From the NCBI GenBank assembly GCA_019009955.1, contig CM032228.1:68093501-68157500 (forward strand): a DNA stretch of 64,000 bases, written 5' to 3'. The DNA comes from Riptortus pedestris (lineage: Eukaryota; Arthropoda; Insecta; Hemiptera; Alydidae). The position numbers and the translations under genes are program-made. The notes under the pieces are model-generated. The model had not been told where the DNA came from. It did no database searches and saw only the letters and a program-made list of their open reading frames with translations. Every line of letters begins with the position of its first letter. Positions within the stretch are counted from its first letter, which is position 1. This document shows positions 33,640-46,189 of this stretch, in pieces.

Positions 33640-34615
33640 ACCGAAAAAAAATTATGTGTGATACGAATTCTGAGTAAATTGCTAACATTGTGCACCCGAT
33701 ATATGGTCAATGCCGCTTGCAATATACGACATAAATTGCAAATGAGGTAATTAAGATGGTTATGTTATCTAAACGGTTAACTGATGGAATGCATTCAGCA
33801 CATCGCTTGCATTCAATGGAATTCCTGTGTATAGCTTGAATTAATGGCTATTGAACCACTGTTATTATATGGTGCTACTGATTTCTGTTTGGTCTATAAC
33901 TGTTGTTGTCCTTGATTGTAATTGCAGTTATTAGAGGGGCCTATCTCTTGTGTTTTAATTCATTTCGGTGCATGTTGTTTGCAAAATTGGTAAACAATGA
34001 TTTTTAAATAATTGATGTCGCCAAAGGACTTCATGCAACTCCTATTTAATTAAATAAATCGAGTGTTTTGGTAAATTACGTTTAAAATTAAATCATCTTA
34101 AAGATAAATAGGATTTTCCTCTTTCAATACATTGGATCACAACATGCCATAGAACATTATTTATAGATATTTTTATGTTAAAATGAAATGACGCTATTCC
34201 GATTTCCCTTAAAGTTAAGATTTTCCTACGTATTTGATTTGTCTTTAGGATACTGATGATGAATCATAAGCCGCAAAAGTGCCATGCTAAATAAAACTAC
34301 CGATGAAAGGTACTGACATATACTTTGAACCTGATCATCAATTTGAGCCTCTACCTGTAAGCCATAATATGGATATGAAGTAAATAAACTTCTTTTTTTT
34401 ATTCCAATAACATTTTTGATTTTTTTTTTTAGATTTAAAACTTTACTCTACTATACTTAATGACCACATATTATTTTATAAAGTTTTTATAAGCAGTTTT
34501 AACTCAGCGTTGTCCTTATTTACTGAAGGTACAAAGTGACTTATCTAGAACGACCCTGCAAGAATAATATATTTGCTAGCTTGGAATCGTATAAACATAA
34601 CTTGAAGTTCAGATG
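33640..34615. other. Unassigned stretch with one hammerhead-like motif
   Basis: CTGATGATG followed by CATAAGCCGCAAAAGTGC at 34252-34287 resembles the hammerhead-like motifs elsewhere, but GAAA is replaced by CAAA. Otherwise nothing recognised. Confidence 0.35.
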
Positions 34616-34622
34616 ACATTAA

Positions 34623-35080
34623 AAATCCGTGACCCAGGTGCTGCGTAAATTATTAACTATTACTGCGTAAGATTTCCCACGTCCTGGTGTAACACACTCG
34701 CGATCTCATCTTACCATATAAAGAAATATTTACTACTTCTATGTAAAACGAACGATGAGTAGAAGGTGGGGGGGGGAGTTATTGAATGCTGAAAACCTGA
34801 AAATACTAATAACTCGCTTAATACTTGAGTTACAAAAAAATGCAAAGAACTAAAATTGTAAATGATCAATGTGTTAACAACATTTGTTCTAAAACATTTT
34901 ACGATGCCACTCATAGTAACGGAGATATTTTGAATTTTCAAATCCACCCTCTATACCCCAATTATTCCATTACTAATTTCTGCATATAATAAATATGATC
35001 TTTAGTTATTATTAAAACGGTTAAATATTGAGTAAGGTATAGATCAAATAAATATTTTCGAAACAAGAACGTTAAATCTT
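34623..35080 (-). mobile_element. AGCAG-family element, diverged 3' part
   Basis: It opens with TCCGTGACCCAGGTGCTGCGTAA (the 3' hairpin reversed, with a change in the loop) and GATTTCCCACGT. The interior includes GAGTAGAAGG, G9 and CGGAGATATTTTGAATTTTC blocks. It belongs to the same sub-branch as 47265-48715 and 57466-58060. Confidence 0.7.
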
Positions 35081-35119
35081 GTTTCGTGACGTCATAACAC
35101 AACGAATTCGCATATACCT

Positions 35120-35431
35120 AACAATATCCTGTATTAATCATAGAATAAAGTTGTTCACGATATAGGAGAGTATTCTGACACTAGTAGGAGTAGGACTAAA
35201 AACTAAAAAAATGCAAATATCATTGTTAGAATTGAATAACTGTATATAACAATATTTATAGTGTATTTCATTTTCAATAAAATTGTTTTTATGGAATTGC
35301 TCGATTCGACGTATGATAAAGGATATATTTTGAATTTTCGAAATTCTTCTGTAAATTGACAGTCCCACTAGTGTTATTTCAGCCATTATCGAACTTGACC
35401 TTTAGTTTTGTACGAAACACTTATATATTGC

Positions 35432-35481
<50 letters not shown>

Positions 35482-35490
35482 AAAAGATCG
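35120..35490 (-). mobile_element. AGCAG-family element, middle part
   Basis: Interior family blocks run on the minus strand from the GAGTAGGAC region to a TA core at 35437-35479, followed by GATCGATGG. Both ends are missing. Confidence 0.65.
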
Positions 35491-35494
35491 ATGG

Positions 35495-35976
35495 TCTGTA
35501 ACTAATTGAGGGCAACATTTAAAACGTTTCATTCCAAACATTAACATATATTTTAATAGAAAATTCATTCACACAGACTTCTACATGAAACAATTAGTAA
35601 CAGGACATGGTTCACTGAATCCTTCCCACCTTAGATTCAACATAAAAGAACAATACTTGCCTTGTGAGTACACAACACCACAAACATGATATACGATTGC
35701 AGGCTATTGACTAGCGAACGACAAAAACTAAAATAGGACATTGAAAGCCAAAAAGGATAATTTTCAATTGAAGAAGATAAGCTATTTTTAAAATATTACA
35801 ATTCGCTTATAATATTTACAGAAAATGTTTTTGATAAAACTAATAGGTAGAATACTTATTGTAGCTGATAAAAGAACTATACTAAAAAAATTTTGTATAT
35901 CACAAATAATTCTTGTTTTGAGTCTAATAATTTTTGTGTTTTTTTTTTATTTAACGTAATCATAGTTAATTGATTT

Positions 35977-36011
<35 letters not shown>

Positions 36012-36445
36012 CTTTTACTCTAGAAATAATTTATACATATAGTTTATCTATACTTCAAATTTTATGGCAAGGGTCTCCAATAAAAAACATTTTTTTTTTT
36101 CGGTAAAAACTTTATTGTAACTGCCCTACATGTTTCCTAGCTTATCTGTCACCTCTTCTGGGGCTATCCGTTTAAAAGAAGAAAAAAATATAAAACATTA
36201 TTAATAACATTAATTTAACACATCCCCTATGATATTGGGTCCAGAGTAAGAAGAATAATGACCTCCATGGCAAATGTTCTGAGAGACGAAGAGTTTTATT
36301 GTGAACATAATATTGGGTCCAGAAAAAGATAAATATAATTTATCTGTAATATACTAAAAATGCATGTGATATGCTTACTCGCATGGGACGTGCTGATAAA
36401 TAAACGGTCTTCTTATAGGGTTACTATGGGAAGGTGACAAATAAA
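35495..36445. other. Unassigned stretch
   Basis: A TA run lies at 35979-36010. ATATTGGGTCCAGA occurs twice (about 36231 and 36309), a short direct repeat of unknown meaning. Confidence 0.4.
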
Positions 36446-36448
36446 TAA

Positions 36449-36952
36449 TGTAGTCTTGGGAATACTATGTATATGAAAATAATTAAACAGAGATAATCAC
36501 ATATTTAAGAAGTAGGAAGTAGCTGGAAGGTGCCGGTCGAGAGAAGGACGAATCGCGCCGGAAATGTCTCGACTACACCCGTCTGGAATCTAGCCCATTC
36601 TCGGCGTTCTCTTTGATCTTATCGCCCTGCTATAAAAGTGGCCAAGCTCGCCCCGAAAGTTAGCTCCTTCGTTTTCCTATCTACTCTTGGCCTATCACTT
36701 TCGCCTTCCTCTCTTCTTTCCCCTATCCTTTCTACACCTCAACCTAGTGGGTAACCAGCTATCCTACCCGTTTCAACTAAAAAGAATTACAACCCCTATT
36801 CTGTCACCCCCCCCTTGCAATGATATTGCTGATATAGTACAAGGGGGATCACGGTGTAACCAGGTGTTGTTTAATTAAGCTTGTGTGTTTAATTTTGCAA
36901 TCCAAAAGAACTCTAATAAACAACGTTTATTATTTTTGTAATTAACGTAACA
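36449..36952 (+). mobile_element. Solo LTR, family L, short copy
   Basis: It shares with 58598-59253 the 5' segment AATAATTAAACAGAGATA-TCAC, an ACCAGGTG block and the 3' segment CCAAAAGAAC-CTAAT leading to AACGTAACA. TATAAAAG at 36631 and AATAAA at 36915 fit an LTR promoter and polyadenylation signal. It starts TGT and ends ACA. The left boundary is approximate and I see no matching target duplication. No gag or pol frame is adjacent. Confidence 0.6.
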
Positions 36953-37415
36953 ATATATATAGTCCAACATTTCGCTCTGACAGCTTTGAGTTGTATAGTT
37001 ATTAACATTAATAATTTCCGTTGGTGAGAGGAGGGTGTACATCTTGGATCTAGTTAGGGAAGTGAGGAAGAAGTGAGAAGCTATCCATCTTCATTCTGGT
37101 CCCACTGACTCCACAAGATCCCCAGGGATCAATCGGAATCTAGGGATATCCAGGGCTTATCTATCTCGTCTCATGACCCATGTCCTCTCTCTCTATCTCC
37201 CCCAAAGCCTTTTCTCGCCCACACCGACTCCCGACCTATATATCCTTTGTTTTATATCATCAAGAGAGACCTACAGACCGACAAGCAGTTTCAACTGCGG
37301 TGACCCTGAAAATTATTTAAAATTTGAAATTCACGCACAAAAAAAAACCGAGTACACTTAGCCTCCTGAGAGTTGCAAAGACGTAACACAATAAACTGAG
37401 TTTATCTTTTCACTT
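36953..37415. other. C-rich unassigned stretch
   Basis: A peptide SFNCGDPE at about 37290 recalls a CCHC knuckle but lacks the first cysteine and the later His/Cys, so I do not call a gag gene. Confidence 0.4.
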
Positions 37416-37419
37416 ATAG

Positions 37420-38372
37420 AGATATAACAGCTTCTTGTTAAAATTACATGACGCTTATGGACGAAAACTAAAAAAAAATCCAAACAACTTGGTTAATATT
37501 CATAATAGAGAAAGCATGTATATAACCACATTTAGAGGTAATTTAATTTGTAATAAGATTAGTTATGTACAATTTTTCCGCTTATAATAACGGATACATT
37601 TCAAGTTTTCGAAACCCCCATTCTAACCCTTTCCCTCCCACTTGTCCGATTTCAGCCCTTAACTTGTTCTCTTGATTTACAAAAACTCTTACATATAGAG
37701 TAAGGAAACTATCAAACACAAATTGCGAGCGTTAGAGCGTTAACAGACAAATCTATATAAATAATTTTGAACGCACTACATTTTCGTCTTGTCCTGAGTG
37801 CTACGGATGGTCATTTGAGAAAATTTGCGTGATGAGTACAACCTCAATAGCAGATTTCCTTTCTGGATAATCTGCTAATAAAATGAATATTAAGGTGAAT
37901 GAGAAGTCCAAACAAATCTCTTACAGGGAACCTTTTCGTATCACATTATCCTTCTCCATCTAACTAAGTGGTTCGATTCGAGACAGGTGGGGTAAATAGT
38001 ATAACCTGTTTCGATTGAGAAAAATCATATGTTGGTGAACGTCGATAGGTCAAACTTTACCAAAAGATTTATATCGCAGTTATGAAAATAGATGAATTGT
38101 ATTAGTTCCAAATGCAGGAGGTAATGAATTTAACTATTATCCATTATGCAATAAAAATATTTTCAAAGCACGATTCCTTTGGACATATCCATAATTTATT
38201 AAACGATGAAATGTACCTAAATATATATAATAATAAAAATTGTATGAATATTATCTAAATTCAGAAATAAGTAAATACATTCCTAACTAATGACTATTAT
38301 GAATTTATTGGTTATGTTGTGAAACTACAATTTCTCACTTAAGCACAGGAAATTAGACGAATTTTCTTTTAA
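37420..38372 (+). repeat. Arm A of a large inverted duplication
   Basis: This segment is the reverse complement of 44545-45470 with moderate divergence. Matching landmarks include CAGCTTCTTGTTAAAAT at the outer end and CATATGTTGGTGAACGTCGAT in the middle. Near the inner end they include GCACAGGAAATTAGACGA against GCACAGAAAATTAGACGA (arm B inverted). Its first 450 bp are an AGCAG-family element; the rest is not that family. Confidence 0.8.
37425..37873 (-). mobile_element. AGCAG-family element, 5' two-thirds
   Basis: On the minus strand it begins AGCAGATTATCC with AGGAAATCTGCTATTGAGG, then GCTCTAACGCTCGC, the G-rich block and the ACCAAGTTG interior, ending at ATTTTAACAAGAAGCTG. The core is non-repetitive here. 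The same sub-branch occurs at 45010-45470. Confidence 0.8.
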
Positions 38373-39770
38373 AGTTAATGCGATAATTATTTTACGAAAT
38401 TCGAAACCCAACTTTTCTACAAGGACGGATCACAAGCAACAAACTTGTTTTAATTAAAAGTTTACTACTAGTTCAAGGATGCTCTTCTTAATCATTTTAA
38501 GAAAGGATTAAACAATAAGTTTGCTGATTATCGCTCATACTTAAACTACTTACAACTTATTTCCTTTTTCCAACTTCTGCGGGTTTAATAATGATTTCAT
38601 AAAGCCAACACGAAATTACGATTCAAGGCTATTTTTAATTTTCATTCCACTGTCAAGGCGTTTTGCTCAACTTTTGTATTAATCGTGTTGACATGAATGT
38701 TTAGCAACACACGCACGTAAGGATCCCACGGAATTCTATTTATTAAATAACGATCCATCAAACAATAAGGTTCATATTGATTCCTGGAACAGAATTTATA
38801 GAAATAATGCAGTGTTGACGCCATTTAACTCTTAAATGTGTCATGTGGCTGCAAGCATTGTATAAGAAAGGAGGTTCCTCAAACAAAAAGCCAACTGTAA
38901 GGTATATTGACCCATCGAAGTCACAATTCAAAGAAAAAATAAAATAGCCTATATCATTGTTAAATCTTGATTCCCCTTAAACCTTAAACGCTTACTTTGG
39001 GTCTGTTTGGATCGTTAGATTTCAAATAAATTCCTATTGCCCAAGACTCTAGGTTTACCAAGTTCATGTAGATAAACGCCTTAATACATTGCTAAGCTAC
39101 TATATATGTTGTAGAACGTTATAATGTCATGTGCTTCACTAAATTGATCACTCAAATCATTATCATCATGGTGATGATCAGATATCGCAAATTTAAGGGA
39201 TTTTTTTTTAAAGAAAATATGAAGCAAGGGATTCTTTTGTAAATACGAGTATATGATATCCTTCATAATTTCCAATTTTACGTTTTTAACTCGAAAATGT
39301 CTTGTTGTTTTGTCCCTTACTTGATATTTCAGTAACTAATTCAAAATTTAAGATCAAGTTCGTTAATTGCTGAAATCGCACAAAGGGGAGGGGAAGTTGT
39401 CAAACTCTGTACTCTGTTGTCAAACAGCTACTTCACTATTATGAATGAATGTTTAATCATGGATGGCACAAATAAATCTCATTATCTTTATTAGAGTATG
39501 GCGATATCTAGAAAGTACAAGAAATATGTAATTTAGTTTATGCACAAGTAGTAGTAATCTGTCTGAGAGTGAGATAAACGATCGCAGTAATGAAAAAACC
39601 AAAACACAATTATACACAAAAGCATTGTTTATTAAAAAGTTTATATAATCGAGTAAACAAAATTAATGGAATATAATATTACTAACTAATGGAATATTAA
39701 TATTACTTACTCTTTACTGTACATGTTAAGTTTCTTCATTAAAATTTTATTATATACTTCCGTAGAGTTT
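38373..39770. other. Unassigned stretch inside the inverted duplication
   Basis: Nothing recognised. At 39036-39090 a weak match to the SINE head (ACTCTAGGTTTACCA) is seen on the minus strand. Confidence 0.35.
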
Positions 39771-39773
39771 TTT

Positions 39774-39787
39774 AGCAGATTTCCCTT

Positions 39788-39858
<71 letters not shown>

Positions 39859-40293
39859 CTGTTACCGCTCTAGTGGTCGCAATTTTTGTTTAATCGTTAC
39901 CAAACTCGATATTTAGTCGTTTTATGTAAAAAGAAAGATCAAGTTCGTTAACGGCTGAAATCGGACCAGTGGGAGGGGGGGGGTTAGAGGGGAGGATTTT
40001 TGAAAGTTCGAAATATCTCCGTTACTATACGTCGGATCGAAACATTGTACAGAATAAATCTTATTGCAAATTAAATTTACTATAAATATTGTTATATACA
40101 TTTTTCTCTATCTTGAATATTAACCGAGATATTTGCATTTTTATTAAATCTGGGCGCCTAATGGACGAGAGTTTCTTTCACGCCAAAAGCTAGTTCGGCC
40201 GTTTCCTTGACTGGCTCGGCTCTCGTGAAATTTCTCTATTGTAAAACTTCACGTGGGAAATCTGCTTATTTACGCAGCCCCTGCATGACGGAC
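39774..40293 (+). mobile_element. AGCAG-family element, 520-bp internally deleted copy
   Basis: It begins AGCAGATTTCCCTTAAGGG and passes straight into a TA core (39792-39855), so the usual 5' block is deleted. The rest is canonical: GCTCTAGTGGTCGC, G-rich block, AAAAGCTAGTTCGGCCG, GGGAAATCTGCTTA, hairpin ACGCAGCCCCTGCAT and GACGGAC. Confidence 0.85.
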
Positions 40294-40369
40294 TTTTATT
40301 TTTTAAATCAGTATTCTAATCGGACGACTTTTCACTAAATTTCAAATGACACCTCTTGTAAAGCTGATT

Positions 40370-40570
40370 CCAAATTTTCGTAATTTCTCCTTCTAAATCC
40401 CCCCCCCTCTCACTAGTCCGATTTCAGTCATTAGCGAACTTGATCTTTACTTTTACTTAAAACGTTTAAATATCGCTCGGGATTTGGGCTGGTTGGTGGT
40501 GGTTGGTTTAATTATCGAGTTTGGTAACGATCAAAGAAAAATTGCGACCGCTAGAGCGTTAGCAGACATA

Positions 40571-40619
<49 letters not shown>

Positions 40620-40733
40620 CAGCATTGAACCGACCTCATTTTCGTCATCTCCTGGCTAGGATCGATGGACACTTGATGAAATTTTTCGTTATGAGTAAGA
40701 CCCTCAATGGCTGATTTCCATTTAGGAAATTTC
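40370..40733 (-). mobile_element. AGCAG-family element, 5' half
   Basis: Minus-strand order: GGAAATCAGCCATTGAGGGTC, GATCCTAGCCAGGAGATGAC, TA core (40568-40617), GCTCTAGCGGTCGC, GTTACCAAACTCGAT and the G-rich block. A tandem GTTGGTGGTGG insertion lies near 40485. The 3' end is missing. Confidence 0.8.
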
Positions 40734-40739
40734 GTACGG

Positions 40740-41885
40740 TGAATTGGGTCATTTCCAATAATTAATTTTCATAAGACACAATTTAGTTGTTCTGCATACA
40801 AATGCCATACAAATCTAAAATTCATTTAGGTAAATATAATTAAATACAATTTTCAAGATATAACTGAATGAATATCGTACATTTCACGATTTAAAATATT
40901 TGGAATAATGGGAAAAATCAATAACAAAACAAAATAAAACAAACAATAAAGATAAGAAAATATATAGGGAATAAATACATGATCTTTTATCCAGCTAAGT
41001 AGAGTAAGATTACTTGTCCATCATTTATTTTTTTAAATTTACCTTTATTTAATTATAATTTATATTACTAATATGTGATATAAATTCATTAGAAGAAACC
41101 AAAATTAATAATTATCCGTGAGCCAATTAACGTTTAAAAACTAATAATCTTAATCGATAGATGATTATTAAACAACTTGTTTTTTTTAAATATCATTAAT
41201 AATATAATATAAAAAAACTACAAATATTTTAATCGTGGAAAAACATGTTTGAATTCATATTTTAATTGTGTATGTCGCAAAGGACACATGACTCTCACTC
41301 ATTTTGAATTTGTTCAAAATTATTTTAATAATGTATATCTGATGTTATATTTTATTATTCATCAGTAGTTGAGATAAATTCATTAGAGAGAGGTGGTAGT
41401 AGGCTAAGCTTCGGCTAGTACATGAATTCTGAATTTATACTTTTGCAGGGCCTCGATGTAAAATTTATATAGGACCATTAATAAAGTTCCAAACTTTTCA
41501 AACTTTAGCACGGCCCCAGTTCCAAAATGGGTGCGGAATTTATTAAAGCAAACTATGGTAGGCTCTAAGTTAATTAACGTAGGTTCTAATCCCCCGCGTA
41601 CGACTACATTTTGCCAATCATGAAATTCAAAGCATTGACTTGCCTGGTATTTACATATATTCCAGTTTACATATTTAATCGCAGCTCGAAGTTTGTTTGG
41701 AAAGTCTCCATAGAATCCGTGTACTGGAATATTCATTAGACATGCAGGAGTATTCTAATTTTATTAGGAACCTACATAATTGAAAAAAAAAACGTATATT
41801 ACATAAGTAAATTATATACTTTGTTGATAATGGTTGACTTGCATAATCAAAATTTCTTTAAAAAAAATAAACTATTTGTAATAAA
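40740..41885. other. Unassigned stretch with one minus-strand frame
   Basis: A 110-codon minus frame (41404-41736) includes NVVVRGGLEPTLINLEPT and GTGAVLKFEKFG. I do not recognise a domain, and it may be a chance frame. The rest holds nothing recognised. Confidence 0.3.
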
Positions 41886-41888
41886 AGC

Positions 41889-41935
41889 CTCTCACGCAGA
41901 AGGTGCGCAAACTAAGCTGATTTCGCATATACCAT
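41889..41935 (-). mobile_element. AGCAG-family 3' terminal scrap
   Basis: TCACGCAGAAGGTGCGC, then AACTAAGCTGATTTCGC: the terminal hairpin and inverted repeat of the family in diverged form. Confidence 0.6.
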
Positions 41936-42197
41936 GAACCATTAAACACATACTGACTGACTGCAGGAACATGGAATACTTAGAGACTCCGAACTACTTA
42001 CAAACAGGCCCCATATATCGACAATAAACTAAATCACCTTAAAAAATTGAATTTGTTATGCAAACTTTAAATTCTCTACTTTTTAATTAGAACAAAATCA
42101 TCGTCATCGTTAAGGGAAACCTGATAATTAATGCGCTTAACATAAAACCTTAATTAAAGTTATGTTTAAGTATTGACTGCCCAATAGATTTAAAAAA

Positions 42198-43156
42198 GTC
42201 CGTCACGCAGGGGCTGCGCTAACTAAGCAGATTTCTCTCGTGAAGTTTAATAATAGATAAATCTACATACTGGTAACACAACACCACCGTGAATAAAATA
42301 AAAAAATAAATAGAAACGGAAACAAGAAATGTTTCAGACAATTTCAATAACCTGCCGGTAGGAAGCGTTAGAAATGTAAACAAACTGGTCTGCCCGCTTC
42401 ACGCCGGAAAGAAGAACAATTACTGAAATATATCAGAATATAACATATTAATTTTATTGAGAACTATTTACTATATCTACTGCTGTAATAAATAATGAGT
42501 CAGAATAATTGTTATCACAATTAATCAAATTTTAGTAGTCCAAAACATTAAGGCGGGGGGGGGGGGGTCACCGGGACATATTTGCATGTTTCTCGTGTAA
42601 TAAAGGTCTCTTGAATGCAATTGCTGGTATTTAAGCCTCGAATAATGTGATTTATTTGTAGCAGAGTATTGTTTATGTAACATGAGTAGAAGTGGTGGTT
42701 TGCTGAAGGCTGTAAACTGAAAAATGCAAATCTCTCGGTTAATATTCAAGATAGTGAATACATGTATATAACAATAATTATAGTACATTTCATTTTCAAT
42801 ATGATTAGGTCTATACAATTTTTCTATCCGGCGTATGGTAACGGAGATATTTCGAATTTTCAAAAATCCTCCCCTCTAAACCCCGGGCCGATTTCAGCCG
42901 TTAACGAACTCGATCTTCCTTTTTACATAAAACGAATAAATATCGAGTTTGGTAACGATTAAACAATAATTGCGACCGCTAGAGCGGTAACAGACAAATA
43001 TATATATATATATATATTCTCGTATATATATAAAGTTTTAACGGACCTCATTTTCGTCATCTCCTGGGTAGGATCGATGGACATTTGAAGATAAATGTCG
43101 AAACTCGCGTCATGAGTACAACCTCAATAGCTGATTTCCCTTAAGGGAAATCTGCT
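42198..43156 (-). mobile_element. AGCAG-family element, full-length 959-bp copy
   Basis: On the minus strand it runs from AGCAGATTTCCC (43156 inward) with its palindrome, ATTGAGGTTGTACTCATGAC and GATCCTACCCAGGAGATGAC. A TA core lies near 43000-43030, followed by GCTCTAGCGGTCGC and the C/G-rich block. The long-form interior includes GTGGTGTTGTGTTACCAG, and the copy ends with the inverted repeat, hairpin ACGCAGCCCCTGCGT and GACGGAC at 42198. It is collinear with 49641-50596. Confidence 0.9.
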
Positions 43157-43310
43157 AAAAACGTTAAAAACATTTGATTCCTGAAAAAATTCACGTTAGT
43201 ATTCTCTCTGCTAAAAACAAATATTCGAAAATATTTCTTTTGGCCCTTTCGTCTTTTACAGACAGGCATGTGTTAAACATTGGAATTAGTTGTGGAATAT
43301 CTTAGGAAGC

Positions 43311-43321
43311 CGTGTGTTTGT

Positions 43322-43412
<91 letters not shown>
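43311..43412. repeat. TG microsatellite, about 45 units
   Basis: Nearly uninterrupted TG dinucleotides. It is not part of a visible AGCAG-family copy. Confidence 0.95.
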
Positions 43413-43417
<5 letters not shown>

Positions 43418-43419
43418 TA

Positions 43420-44540
43420 TTTATTTCCTCAATGAAGTAGCCCTTCAAAGGGGGAGTTTATTTCCTACATGTCCCGTACAATATAGTACACTACTTGTAT
43501 TTGTAGCTCAATAACAAATAGCTTATATGCAATTTTTTTTAATGATATAAAAAATTACTAAACGTAACTCTAATATATATAATAAGAAATTTATTATACA
43601 AAACTTTAAATGATGAAAAAGTGAAAATATGATATTTAATAATAGTATACTATCAATTTACCCATAATAGTTATTCCAACAAACTTATTTCCTAGTACAG
43701 AACTTCTGCAAATATTTTGAGTGCATTACTTCACTTATAGAATAAAATTATGTCTTCAACAGGCGTTTCAATGGTTTGTTATTTTCACAACTGTCTGTTA
43801 TAAAAGATATCTTTCGATTGAAACCACACACAAGTACAGTCATGTATGTGATGGGTGTAAATCTGTTGAGTAGTAAAATTGTATTGGCATAACAGGTTAT
43901 TAGTAAGTTTAAATCTGTTTAGAAACACTCTAATTGAGCCCTTTCTTGTCTGTGTTGTTAATTCTGTTGTGTAAAAGTCAGTAGGTGATTTTCTAATGTT
44001 CATATATTCTGCTATGTCGGGAATGAAAGTCTTTAAATGTTGTCCTTAATTTGTTACCTTCCATTGTTGTTGTTATATGTTTATAGTATTTGTAATAATA
44101 ACAATTATATATATATATATATATATATACATATATTATTAGCGGTTCAAAATAACCAAAGAAAATATTTCTGGTGGAGAAAGCCATCAGAAGCGTCGAG
44201 CCCAGGTGACTGTCAAAGCATTTCAATAGAACTGACGGATGGGGCTGTGCCCGTCGGCAGGAAAATGAATGGGAAAGAAGAAGGATGAGGCGCCTTATAA
44301 AGGGGGAGGGGGCGAAACATTTTCCTCGAGGATCCATAGCACAACCTTAAAATATAGTTATATACCAAAGAGGTGCCTCATAACGGATAACATTTTTGAG
44401 AAAGAGTCGCTTTTAAGTTGTAAATAGAAGCGGTTGCTTTGTGCTGCAAACTTTCAGTAGTAACAGTACTACCAACATATGATTTATCGTAATCGAAGCA
44501 TGTTTTGCTATTTACCCCACCTGACTCGAAATGAAGCTGT
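43420..44540. other. Unassigned stretch
   Basis: A TA run lies at 44107-44128, and a G+C-richer patch at 44140-44340 has no recognised domain. From 44475 a second copy of the CATATGATTT...GAAGCTGTT motif of arm B is present (see 44869-44931), spaced about 394 bp. Confidence 0.4.
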
Positions 44541-44544
44541 TCAA

Positions 44545-45470
44545 CTTTGAAAGAAAACTCGTCTAATTTTCTGTGCTTATACTACTTAAGTGAGAAATTG
44601 TACGACATAACCAAATAAATTCAAAATAGTCATTAGTTAGGAATGTTTTAACTTAGATCTGAATTTAGATAATATTCATACAATTTTTATTATTATATTT
44701 AGATACCTTTCATCGTTTAATAAATTAAATAAACCGTGCTTTGAAAATATTTTTATTGTGGATAATAATTAAATTCATAATCCTTGCATTTATAACTAAT
44801 ACAATTCTTCTATTTTCATAACTGCGATACAAATCTTTTGGTAAATTTTGACCTATCGACGTTCACCAACATATGATTTCTCACAATCGAAGCATATGCT
44901 ATTTACCCACCTGTCTGGAATCGAAGCTGTTAGTTAGATGGAGAAGGATAATGTGATTCGAATCGGTTTCGTGTAAGAGGTTTCTTTGGACTTCTCATTC
45001 GCCTCAATATTAATTTTATTAGCAGATTATCCAGAAGGGAAATCTGCTATTGAGCTTGCACATCACGTAAATGTTCTCAAATGTCCATCTTTAGCACTCA
45101 GGAGAAGTTGAAAATGCGTTGCTTTCAAAATTATTAATATAGATACGTCTGTCAACGCTCTAGCGGTCGCAATTCGTGTTTGATCGTTTCGATACTCTAT
45201 ATGTAAACGTTTTTGTAAATCAAGAAAACAAGTTAGTTAAGGGCTGAAATCGGACAAGTGGGAGGGGAGGGGTTTCGAAAACTTGAAATATATCCATTAT
45301 TATAAGTGGAAAAACGTATGTACAAATCTTATTACAAATTAAATTACCTATAAATGTGGTTATATACATACTTATTATAATGAATATTAACCGAGATATT
45401 TGGATTTTTTTATTTTCGTCTATAAGCATTCCTAATCGTGTCATTTTAACAAGAAGCTGTAGGAATATTT
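44545..45470 (-). repeat. Arm B of a large inverted duplication
   Basis: Reverse complement of 37420-38372. Includes GTTCACCAACATATGATTT, CCACCTGTCTGGAATCGAAG and, at its outer end, the AGCAG-family segment at 45010-45470 that ends ATTTTAACAAGAAGCTG. Confidence 0.8.
45010..45470 (+). mobile_element. AGCAG-family element, 5' two-thirds
   Basis: It starts AGCAGATTATCC with partner GGGAAATCTGCTATTGAG, then GCTCTAGCGGTCGC, the G-rich block and the AACCGAGATATTTGG interior. It is the inverted partner of 37425-37873, with the same changed palindrome centre. Confidence 0.8.
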
Positions 45471-45479
45471 TGTTCTTAG

Positions 45480-46110
45480 CCTATATACCAAATATTGTTT
45501 TAGAAACAACATTTTTATGCCAATTCGTGTTGTGATGATCATTTTTTAAGGATTTTCCGGGCCTAGGTTTGATGTACAAGGATGTTTACGAAAGACATAC
45601 TAATGAAACGTTTCACCTCATATCTCACTGGATAATCAGTCTACCAATCGTTATTTTGAGCGGGAAATGATGACGTAAACATGTAAATACATGATGTGCA
45701 CTGTTGGAAGTTTTTTATTCAAATATTTTAATTAATCCGAGACATTTACAAAACGAAAATGAATTCGGCTTAAGCCTGGCAACAACAGACACTAAAGTTA
45801 TTAATAAATATTTACATTTCTACGTTTTTAAATCTAAACAATTAATTTATTTTTCTTGTATAAAATAAAAACTGTTCGATAAACACTCGAAACTTTTCGG
45901 TTTTCGGACATCTGTTTTGTCTCTTCCTGCATAAAGTTTGACTAGTTTCAGGGTGATTTTCGAACATACGGACGAATCTTACTTAACTAACAAACGGCCA
46001 GCCATAATTGGTTACTTAGGACTGCCGTAAAATGTCAGCATACCCTTTTATTTTATTCAACTAAGGAGGAGAAAGGGTTTAGGGGAGGGGGAAATTAAAA
46101 GTAAATGCGG
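45480..46110. other. Unassigned stretch
   Basis: Nothing recognised. Confidence 0.4.
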
Positions 46111-46118
46111 CGGGCATC

Positions 46119-46141
46119 AGTGAGTGAGTGAGTGAGTGAGT

Positions 46142-46186
<45 letters not shown>
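46119..46186. repeat. GAGT/GA microsatellite
   Basis: Tandem GAGT units followed by about 20 GA units. Confidence 0.95.
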
Positions 46187-46187
<1 letters not shown>

Positions 46188-46189
46188 CA

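Noticed and set aside
37270..37330. SFNCGDPE peptide as a gag CCHC zinc knuckle downstream of an LTR
   Set aside because: The first cysteine and the later His and Cys are missing, and no surrounding gag or pol similarity is visible.
41404..41736. 110-codon minus frame with LEPTLINLEPT
   Set aside because: No recognisable domain, start context or conserved neighbours; kept only as a note in the unassigned stretch.
44107..44128. TA run as the core of another AGCAG-family copy
   Set aside because: The flanks lack the GTCCGTTC and TGTCTGTTA blocks that bracket the core in real copies.
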